Below the pieces are notes generated by a model. That model had not been told where the DNA came from. It worked only from the letters and a program-made list of their open reading frames with translations, and ran no database searches. Both the position numbers and the translations under genes were made by a program. A DNA stretch of 64,000 nt. Source: Gordionus sp. m RMFG-2023. Taxonomy: Eukaryota; Nematomorpha; Gordioida; Chordodea; Parachordodidae. This document shows positions 48,701 to 60,700 of the stretch, one piece after another. How positions within the stretch are numbered: position 1 is the stretch's first letter; every line of letters begins with the position of its first letter. The stretch covers positions 14,349,666-14,413,665 of the forward strand of contig NC_088778.1 in the NCBI RefSeq assembly GCF_954871325.1. The letters run 5' to 3'.

Positions 48701-51700
48701 ATATTGAATTGTTTTTAACAAAGTCTAAAATAAAACCTTTAATAGGCGAACTTTTAAAACTAATTTTGTAGATAGGAGCCGTCAGCCACTCACTTAAATT
48801 TTCGGAATCCGTGGAGGTAAGACATTTACCGCCATTGACATTCCAGGTGCCTAAGAATAAGCGGAGAGTAAAAGGCTCCGTTATCTCTCGATACCAATAA
48901 TAAAGTGTCTCAATCAGTTCAGAGGACACTGTGTAATAAATATTTAAAATATAAATAAAAATAATAAATTTCTTGTTATAATTTGTCAGGAGTAAACCTA
49001 AAGTAGAAAGATAATTCAAAGAGGGGGACTTTATTTATGGAGGAAACTTGATAGTACCTGTGAGGATATATATATTAAGATAATAATGGTAAATTAAAAA
49101 TAGAATAATAGTATATAAAATAGAACTTAATAATTTAGTAAATAAACTTGAGGATAATCCGTTAATTATATTATAATACTAATAAGTAATTATAAAAATA
49201 TGAAGTTAAGTTTAGATTAATAGAACTATAAACTAAGAATTGTAAATGTATTATTTAGTACTGATTAGTAGTTACCAACCACATTGAAACATCCAATGTG
49301 ATGGCCTCCTTACCTTGACCCCTTGTGGTTAATCTATCCCCTTCCGCCAATATCATATGCTCATAAAATGTTGGCTATTTCATCATTTTTTATGTTGATC
49401 AAAAAATAAAAGGCGTAGTGACCTTAGGTAGGTAACTTTATAAGATTAACAGCTCCTAATTGCTTGAGATAATAATAATAAATTCTAAAACCGGTATATC
49501 AACATGAAACGACTTACATTGATTGGCGCCTTAATATTGAAAATTGAACTCAAACTAAGCCAAATTATGAAAAAAATTAGGAGCATTTAGCTTGCCAGCC
49601 AACCTAAATGATAATAGTGATATCAGGATGAACTCATGTGATTATTCTTAGCTTCTTGCAAATTTTATTTTAAAAAAATTGACTAATTTTATGTAAAACA
49701 TGCATAAACAATAGTAGCTCTATCTAAATATGTAATATTGGTAATATATATTTTGTTGAATGAAAACTAACCCCAATTAATGCCGACAGGAAATATGGTT
49801 TGCACGTAATCCAAATAATGTGTTTTGGAAGAGTTTAGGAGCAACAGATCGATAGCTAATTGTCTAGAATCATCGAGAAAGTTGCTTTGAATAGTTCTCG
49901 AGACGGATAGTGCCCCCTCTTTAAGCTTAAGTTATGATTTGATTTAAATTCATTTAATCAAATTCGTATAAAAATTTTAATTAATAATTAAGCTATCAGA
50001 ATTGTTAAAGTATCCTATTTATAAAAACATGGTATCAGTATCTAAATTAATTTTATTAAAGGGATCGGTATCTACATACTATTTTAGAGGTACCTGTATA
50101 TATTTTCTGATACATTTTGTTATAATTTTATTCTACGCTTTTTTATACTAAAAATCATACTATTTGGATTAAATTCATTTAATAGTATGTCCGAGTTAAA
50201 TTCATTAAAAAACAAACCAGATAAATTATATATATTATAATTTTTAGATCAATATCCTAGACAATCTCTGCAAAGAATAATATTAAAGTTACGATAATTT
50301 TGAATAATTTTTTTAAAAATGACTGTCGAGATTTTAATACATTCCATGATTATACCAAAGTTGTTTTTCATTAAACATAACAACCACTCTGCCATCAAGT
50401 GCCTCAGTAGAAAGAGCTAAAAATGTCTATAGATAAACGGGAGTGCAATGATGATAAAAATTTTAAGAATGTTTTATTATTAAATCAATTATTTGTAATC
50501 ATTTAATTATCAATTTTGTATATGAATTATTATAATCAATTATTTGTAATCATTTAATTATCAATTTTGTATATGAATTATTAAAATCAAAATGTATCTA
50601 GATATTTAGGTAATTCACCTGTATCTAGATCCATTTAAGACGATGTATCAGTATCTAGATCCATTTAAAAATATCTTTTAACAACTCTGTAAATTTTCAC
50701 AAATAATACATTACAATTACAATAGTAATAATATATAAATTGATATTATTTGAGATATATCATGAATATTTTATGTTATAAAAGAAACATCTGATATAGT
50801 GAAGTAAATTATAAATAGAAGATATTCAATATTATTTTGATATAAAGATACGGCGAAACCAAGGAAACCTTTAGATCTGTCTCCCCATCGAAATCCTATT
50901 AAAAAGACTTATCAAGATGTTCTATAAAAATGAATGACCACCTATATACAATGCTGATCAAAATTCAACTGAAGTTGAGTGATCAATCGCCGAGAGGTTT
51001 CAATTGGCTTAAAAACTTCATCAGGATGTTTCATTTTATTAATTTATTCATTTTTTACCTTTCCTTTACATTCTAGAGCATTAGTCCCGGCGTATATATT
51101 GCTGAGTTTATCACCGTTCGCGACCCACATACTCCTAAATATCTCATCAAATCGAGTAAATAGTTGTTTTTCGTTAAGACCCAGAACTAACATTTGGAAA
51201 ATCAATATCTAGTTAGTTGGTAGTATTTAGATTAAAATATTCGAGTGAATAAAATAGCATAATTTTTAATTTCAATTTTAAAAGAGGGAATATAAAAAAT
51301 TATATTATAATGATTCAAACCAGGTTCGGAGTGGTTTATAAATTTGAAATTGTTTTATTCGAAATTTTGTGAATATGGACCAAGGACATATTTTAGACAA
51401 GTACCGAAACCCAGTTTTTAGACCCGATGGGTTCAGCACTTTGGAAAATCAGTAACTGCTAAGTTTGGGTTAATATATTCATGCAGAGTATACAATTCCT
51501 TAGTCCAAATAGTGTTTAAAACCCTTGAATATATATTTTAAGACTATATGAAAATAGAATTTCATAAAATCCTAAATTTTAATAGTGTTAAAGGTTATGA
51601 TGATATCGTCAATATATTTAAATATATTTTTTTCCTGGTCTTGTTTTTACATAATCCAGATTTGAATTTAAAATAAGTTAATCGAATACGGAATAACAAT

Positions 51701-54700
51701 AGTAGGCTAAATTAAGATTCGTTTTCCAGAGTGAATAGTTTTACATGTCTTAATTTAAAATAGCGTTAAATTTAAAATTTATTTATTAAGATAATTCTAA
51801 TTGATTTCCTAAGTCTAAACACCATAATTTTAAATTAAAATTTTATTTTTTAATACTTCTTCCTGATTTTCTTTACTTTCCCCTTTATACACCCTTTTAT
51901 AATAGATAAAATTATTTATGTTCAACACTTCTATTATATTTTTATTTTTATCAAATAGGTCATCTATATCCTTTTTCTTTTATACTCTTATATTTGCTGA
52001 TGGGTCATTCCATGTCAAATGAGCAAAAAAGATCAGATTTTGGCCGACCCCCTTCAATTTTTTTAAAATTTGGTAAGCAAAGAAAGGTTAGTATAGTTAA
52101 GAAATAGCTAAAATTTTAGCCTTGTAACATTTATATTCTTGGAGATATTAGGGTACAAAGTGGCAAAAATGACGTATTATTACCAGGTATGTGAACCCGA
52201 ACCCGGACTCTGAACCCTCGTATTTTGGCTGAACCAGAACCCGGACCCTTTTTAAGTGGAGGGTCCAAGGGTTCAAGGTGTCATAAAAAAAATTTAAATA
52301 AAAATATTTTTTTTAAAAATAATATAAATTTTTTTAAATTTTATTCACTTTTTTTGTGGAATATTTATTTTATCTTCACGTTTTTCCAATTTTCTTCCTG
52401 GACTTACATTTTATTTAGAGATTGATATCATAAATTATTTTCAGTGTAATAATATTTTATTCTGTAAATTTATTAATATGCTATGTTATAGAAATACGTT
52501 GATTATTTTGAAAGTGAATTATTTTATAGTACAAGTAATAATATTTTAATTTAAATGATAATGCACAACACGTTGGTCCTCAATTTGTATGATGCTAGAA
52601 CGATTATTAAGTTTGAAAGATTTCTGTAATGATTTAATTATAGGAGCATGTAAAGTTATTTTGCCGGAAGATGATTGGTGCCAAATAAAAGACCTTACTA
52701 GTGTATTATTTACTTTAAAAAACAACATTAAGATTACGATCAGAAAAATTATGTTTATCTGAATTTTATGGCATATGGATTAGATGCCGATTAGATTTAG
52801 AAAGATTTACTAGTCCATTTTCATATGAAATAATAGAAAACATGAAAATTCGAGAGCAACAATATTTGCAAAATAGTGTTGTATACTCTTCTATATATTT
52901 GTACCCTCGATATAAAGTTTTATTGAATATTGAGCAAAAACAAATAGTAAAAGACCATCTTAAGGATTTATGGCATACGCGAAACTCCATTATTACTCCA
53001 TTATTTACAATATATTGGAGGCTACGACAATAATACCTACTGGTTGTAGTGATAATAATAATAATAATGATAACAACATTGATGATCTTGAAATTTTACT
53101 TTTAGATAAAAATCAAATTATCATCAGATAGAAAGGAGGATCAAAAAATGCCTATTGCAACGTTAATAGTAAAATTCTCAGAAGTTAAGAAATAAGGATA
53201 TAAATATTTAAAAATTCTGGGAAGAAAATTCTTCAATATATCCAGAATAATATCTTATATAGAATCTTCATGGCTGTATTGGCGACACAAGTACAATAAT
53301 TTTATAAAGATAACTATCTATTTTAGGTAAGGGTAGAACGTGAATTTTCATATTTGAAATATATATTGTCTACTTTACGTGGAAATCTCAAGGATGATAT
53401 TTTAGAAGATATTATGATTGTGCGAGAATAAAACATTTAAAATATAAATTATTTATTTTAAAATTTTCATTTGTAAATTAAGAATATGTATATATTGAAG
53501 TATAATAATAAATGAATGAAAAAAATCTTATTTTGAGTCATTATTTTTATGTTCCCTGAACCCGGACCCGAGTTCTTTCAAATTTTATTCCTGTACCCGA
53601 ACCCGGGCCCTTTTTTGTAGAAGGGTTCACATCCCTAATTTTTACCATTATCTGCCTTTTTCAATTAAGCATATCTTAAAAACTACATAATTATAAATAA
53701 CAAATTTAATATCAAAATTACGTACAAGGTTTCTACTTTTAGATAAAAAAAAAATTTTTGTTTTTCCAATTTCCGGCCATTTTATTTAATATATAAGGAC
53801 TAAAAACAATTTTTTGGAAATAATACGACCTTCAATTTAAAAAAAAAAAATTAATAGACATTACTAAACTCTTCCTTTATATTTATAAAAACAAATTGAT
53901 CTGGGACGCGGCCATCTTCATTCTCAAAATCGATAAAAATGTTTAGAAAAGTGTATAAATATTTTCCGAAAGTGGGCGTCTTTGAATAAAATTATATTTA
54001 AATTAGTTTTTAATGTTTTTCTTGATCTATTTGATATAATTTAAAGGATTATTCATCTTGTAAATAAAAATAACAATAAATGGGGATTTCATTCAATTAT
54101 AGAAATTATCCATCGATAAAAGAACAAATTTTATATTTGCCCATAACATATATTTAGTGAATATTAATAAAATATGTTCAAACAAATTTCGAGTTCTTGA
54201 ATATATGAAATCTTGTGCAATTCATATATGACGCCAAAAATAATATCAAAATTTTCGCTACTCTATTTTTTAAAATAATTTGATATTTTTAAAATATTAC
54301 AAAATTAATTTATTATTATTATTATGAAATTATATACAAAATAAAAATATCATCATAAAATAAATTTAAAAAATATAATAGCCTTACTTGTATAAATAAG
54401 AATAACAATAAATGAGTGTTTAAATAAATAAAAATTTTAAAATTGATTCAATAACACATACTCACTATATTAATTCATTTTTAAATTAATTTCTTGGTAT
54501 TTTGATTTCTATCAACACCAAACCCCAAGCCTGGAAAAACTATTGTACAAGAATTTTATTGTAAGGACGAAATAAGCAGTAGACAAGAAAGATTGCGTTT
54601 CGATTTTGACCAAAGACGGAAAAAAGAATACCATAACAAAAGATATTAATTTTAGATAATTTGAAAGAAATGTATATATTTTTTAAAGAAATGAGGCCTG

Positions 54701-57700
54701 ATGTTAAAATTGATTTTTCGAAATTTGCAAGCATTCGCCCAAAAAATTGTATACTTGTTGGAGGTAGTGGTACACATAATGTATGTGTTTGCAGCTACCA
54801 CCAAAATATTAAATTAATGATCATTGGATAAAATTTACCCAATTTAACCAATGATATGTTGATCTTTAAAACATACAAACATATTTTACCCTAAATAATT
54901 TGTAATCAGCCTCAACCACCCTGTTATATGAGCAAATCTGATAATTGTCCAGGGTCAACATATTTATGCGATCAAATAGGAATATTGTTTCATTCTAAGG
55001 ACATCGAATTTATAACATATAAACAATGGCTATCCGTAGATAGAACCACTCTTGAAACAATAACCAAGCAAGTAGATGAATTTATCAATGCCTTTTTGAA
55101 AAAATGGAATCTTTATTACCCCATTCTTTTATTTCAAAGCAACAATCGTTGTATCAAAACAATCTAAAATTTAACTTAGACGAAGGCCAATATTTAATTT
55201 TAATAAAGTTATCATTGGAATAGAGCTCAATCCACTGTTCACCCTTTTGTTATATATTATAAAGATAATTTTGCCAATATTTGTTGCCTAAATTATGTAA
55301 TGATATCCGAATCTTTGCAACACAATACAATAGCAGTACATTATTTCCAAAAAAACATTGGAAAATTTTTTAATTAATAAAATTTGTATCCAAATAAAAT
55401 TTTTTATTTTTCCGATGAAAATTTTATTAATATTTGCCATCATGAGATGGATTTCGGGGTACAGGAGGAATGACATTTTTCTGCTACAGCACACGGGAAA
55501 AGTGTTTGTGATGGGATTGGTAACACTGTTAAAAGAGCCGCTAGAGCTAGTTTACAAAGGCCTTACTCAAAGCAAATAACCATATCATATGAATTGTACG
55601 AGTTAGCTAAAGAAAATATTAATGGCATATATTTTGAATATATAACCCAAAAAATTATAATTACGAAGAACTATTACTCAGGGAAAGATTTTCAAAAACT
55701 AGACCTAAACCTGTAACACAGAAAATTCACACCGTGATTCCAACAAGTCTACATCGATTTAAAAGTAAAATGTATTCCAATTCAATAGAAAGCACTATAG
55801 AATATTTATCATATAATGATGAAAGTATAATTTTTTGAGAAATATCAGGATACATAACGTGTGTTCATGATTCTAAATGGTGGTTAGCCTTTGTTTTAGG
55901 GAAAAATCAAAAGCAGGAAGAAATATATAAAGTTTTTACACCCATCGGGACCTTCTAATTCCTTTACATTTCCAAGTATAGACGACACTCTTTACTTGCC
56001 AAAATGTCATATCTTAGTATTAATTTCACCGTTAACTGCTAGTGGCTGTAGTTATACATTGTCGTCACAAGAAAGTAAATGAGCTACCGAAAAATTAGAA
56101 ACTTTTAAAAGTGAGTTATATATTAGATTTTTAAATTCATATTATATCAATAATTTTTAATATTTAAGGGGCCATATATGAAATGCACAAGATTCTGATT
56201 CATATATTCAAGAACTATAAACTTGGTTGAATATATTTTATTAATATTCATTAAATATATGTTATATGGGCAAAAAATTTTATAATAAATTATAAATAAA
56301 GTAATAAATTGAATTTCTTTTGTCGATGGACTATATAATTGAATGAAAGCCCCATTTGTTGTTATTTTCACTTACAAGATGAATAATCCTTTAAATTATA
56401 TCAAATAGTTCAAGAAAAATCATTAAAAACTGATTTAAATATAATTTTATTATTTGGAAAAATATTTATACACTTTTCTAAACATTTTTATCGATTTTAA
56501 GAATGAAGATGTCCGCGTCCCAGACCAATTTTTTTTATAAATATTAAGGAAGAGTTTAGTAATGTCTACTAAATTTTTTAAAAAAATTGAAGGTCGTATT
56601 ATTTTCAAAAAATCGTTTTTAGTCCTTATATATTAAAATAAAATGGCCGGAAAATGAAAAAAAAATTTTTTTTATCTAAAAGTAGAATCTTTGTACGTAA
56701 TTTTGATATTAAATTTGTTATTTAGAATTCTGTAGTTTTTAAGATATGCTTAATTGAATGAAGGTAAATAATGGTAAAAATGCGTCATTTTTGCCACTTT
56801 GAACCCTAATATATTCAAAAATATAAATGTTAGGAGGCTAAAATTTTGGCTATTTCTTAGTTACTTTGACGTTTATTCGGTTACTAAATTTTAAAAAAAT
56901 TGAAGGGGGTCGGCCGAATCGTGGTTGATTTGTCATGGAGATACATTTGAACATGGTGCATAACATCCATAACCCTAAGATGGTAGATGCACCGACGCAA
57001 TATGACCTAAATGGTGAGTCTTTAAATTTTAAATACGTATTATATGATTTACTAATTTTATTATTTAAGGATTTTCGTTTACTATATTAACTTTATTTTT
57101 ATCTAAAATTTTGTTTTAAATTAAAAAAATTTATTACGACTTTTATTATCATAATTTTTACTTTATTTAATAAAATAAATTCTCAATAAAGTTAAAATAA
57201 ATTTTAATTAATTAAAATTTAATTTTTTTACCTTCCTGGTATATATCCTTTTTATTATTTTTATTTACATTAAATTTACGTTGTGACTTTTATTGCATAA
57301 CTTCGCTTCGATTGTTTTAAGACCAGCACCATTTTTAAATAATTGTATTAAATATTGAAGATTTCCTTGTAAGGAATCTTGTAGGTGATTTCCAAGGTTT
57401 TGGTGAACAGTACGTGGCAACCAGTTTCGGTTATCACTGCCTCGGTTGTCACCTCAGAGGAGCAGGCAGAATCATTGTGAGAGACTTTTGTTTCGTGTAG
57501 AATAATGCCTAATATGAACAAATTATGGTTATGAACTGTGATTAGACGGCAGGAATTAGATCCAGGACATTGAAAAAACTTTATATTTTTTAATGGAATA
57601 CTATAGATTTTTAAGGAATAAATTGTCATTTAGCATATACATATTTTTTTATACCCCCGAAAAATTCCATTTTTTTGTTTGAAGATTTTTATTTAAAAAT

Positions 57701-60700
57701 TTTTGATTTTACCTTGATTTTTTATGTATATAAATTACAAAAGATTTACTTATTTTGCATTTTTAGGGAAAATTTAATTAAAAATCTCTATTCTTCTCTT
57801 CAGAAAAAAAAATCTTTATAGATTTTTGCTCAAAATTATTTTGAAGATTCTCTGGTTTGAAATTATATATTTGTTTTGATATAGTGTAGATTAAAATTTG
57901 TAGTGCTAAAGTGGAAGCTCTGAAGAAAATCAAGCAGGATCAGTCAATTATTGCGAATAAGGAAATAAATATTGAAATTAAAAAAATTAGTGTAACCGGA
58001 GTAAATTAAACAGATTTATATATATGATGATGTTTGTAATATACACATTGCAAGGAAATAAGGAGAAATACATATTTCAATAAAAATCAAATTATATGAA
58101 CGGTTATAACGAAAATTATTGGTGTGAAAGTCACCAAGGAGAAATAACAAAAGCATTATGATAAATTGTGTAAATACGGAAAATTGGAATTGAAATATGC
58201 GAAACATGGATTATCGTATCTGCAAATATTAATTGTTTTCATAATAGATAATATATCCGATACGAGTATTATAATAATCAACATGACTATGATAGTAGAA
58301 TTTGTATAGAAATTGTAAATTTAAATAATGATTAATTATAATATGGTTTATCATGGTGGTAATCCCATTGATTGATAAATAGTGTGAATATTTTAATGAC
58401 AACATTAATGATAATATTAGTAATGATTGGAATGAAAATAATATTAAGGGGGAAAAATATCGCAATTAGTTGTAATTTTTCCTTGGGCTCTTAATTCGTA
58501 TATTATCGTGTTTAAAAAAAAAGATTTCCCTGGCCCCTGGGCCTATGAAAAACACATCGTGGTATAGAGTGGAGGGGACATAATTTTGTCATAGATAAAC
58601 TTTTGATCTCAATTAAATATATTATAATTATCAGAATTTTTTTATGCATATCATCTGTATCGTGGAAAGTTACCTCTCGATGAAGACAGCATAATATTAT
58701 CTGCATTCGATGGAGACTGAGTGGATATTGTAGGAGTAGACCTGTTGAAGCAAAAATGGATCGATGAATCACAAAGCAAAATTTTCGCCGACATCATTGT
58801 TATCAGGGAAATGCTGTAATCATTTTTTGAATTCAGAAAAGTTTAAAAATGTGTCATAAAAACGGGATCACTAGGTTCACAAAGTGGTAAAATGGCAGCA
58901 AATAATTGACGCAATTGATAGGGAATTTTAAATGATAGACCATACACTTAACAATTTTTTCATTCAACATCATCAGATAACATGTCTAACACACCCATCT
59001 TTTATTACCGCTAACATTTCATTAGAGGTATATAAATCATCAACATGTTGCCTCAGCTCCATAATTGAGTAAAAAACTTCACCCTCTTTAGAAAAAAGGT
59101 GTATTCGACCAATTAACTAATCATCACCCCATTGGCGTTTCCCATTGTTTAGAGAGGTTTCCACACATAATATTGTATAAAATTCGCATAAATATATATT
59201 CTGGCACTTGTGTTACATGCATTAATTTTAAACCCCTCCGTTAATTTTGTACCAGATTTTAATAGGAAAAGAATATTTTGTTGATTAGGCAAATGAAAAT
59301 TTAAACAATAGAATGCTAGAGATTGATCCTGCGTTTTATAATCAAGATTTCGCCATAGCGATTCTATAGCGGATAATACTTAGAAACAATAAATTGTGCC
59401 GATCATCTATATTATTAGTCAAGAGAAAGGCAGCGGTTCTATCATAACCTTAATAATAATAAATATATATATACATTTGACAGATTGGACTGAAAAACAA
59501 ATTTCTACATTTATGTGAGCACTGTATTTTTTTAGATAAGTGTTTATTGTAAGGCGCTATGCAATGATTAGCGAAATCAAATTCGTTCTTTTTTTACGAA
59601 AAGTAACACTGTCATATCGCCGCCTAAAAAAAGTCCCATAATTATCAATAATAAAGGTTTTTGTTAATGATTTAGGATATTTTTTGAACACGTGCGTAGA
59701 CCTCTCTCAAGGCATTGATGCTATTTTAATGGGAGTCACCAATACACTCTTGGTATTAGAATTATTTTGCATTCTTCTTTTAATGCTGGCCCAAGGCATA
59801 TGCATAAGCTATATCAGGATGAGATGGCAATTGTACGATGCTTTGATAAACTTTCATAAGTCTTAATTATTCATTATTATAATATCCAATAAAATTTTAT
59901 CATATTCTTGGAAAAGTACGCCTATATAGATATCATAGAATCACACACATGTGTCTTAACTTGATAATGATAACAAGTTATCGAAGGTTGATACTTCGGA
60001 TGAAATAGTGTGCGCTAAATTACTGACAAAATTAACGAACACTTTTTATTTCAAATTATCAGAATTGTAATAAACATAGATCAACATTTCCTAATAAATG
60101 CGTGGTTGATGGAAAGTGCTCAAATAAAATCCGAAATCATTCATAGAAACCTCTAGTATTGATAATTATGGTTACCATTTATAAAGGTGGCCATATGACG
60201 GTGTTATCTTTAAAAAATTAATTTGATTTTGTTAATCCTTGGGTAGTGCCTTACAATAAACATCTATCTAATAAATACAATCTGCTCCTCAGTTCAATCC
60301 GTTAAATATTTATATAAGTATTGTTATAATGAAAGAACCATTGACTCTCTATCAACAATAATAGAGAAGAAACTGTACAATTCATTGCTAGAAATATATC
60401 CACTATAGAATCGCTAAGGCGGACTCTGGATAATGAAAAGCATCATTCGCCGGCAGTATATCGATTAAACCTTCATCTACCCAATCAGCAATTGATTCAT
60501 CCCAACCAACTGTTGATTCAAACAATCTCTTAGCTAAAATTCCTGGTACAGAATTAATGGAATGGTTTAAAATTAACGTATGTGGCATAAGTGCCATGCC
60601 AGGCAATATAATTATGCCGATTTTGAACGATAGTGGCAGCCTCTCTTTAAACAATGGGTGAATCGCCAAAGTGTAAGGTAATTGGTAGAATAGGCACAGT

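Larger units (their letters stand above)
52005..56941 (+). mobile_element. DNA transposon with about 780-bp terminal inverted repeats
   Basis: Left arm 52005-54240 (interrupted at 52184-53637) and right arm 56160-56941 are inverse copies. Both outer ends share TTCCATGTCAAA-like sequence and GGCCGACCCCCTTCAATTTT. Both arms share a Cys-free A+T-rich body with matching landmarks such as GACGCGG/CCGCGTC near 53920 and 56515. The interior (54241-56159) carries a decayed transposase-like gene. Related single ends lie at 60711 and 62947. I cannot assign the superfamily. It sits in the 10.7-kb synaptojanin intron. Confidence 0.85.

Noticed and set aside
48630-49019. 129-residue - strand protein as a full gene
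   Set aside because: Only the part 48928-48737 is exon; the ends are intron read-through.
59684-59866. 60-residue membrane-like frame
   Set aside because: Short, hydrophobic and isolated, with no splice context or family signature.
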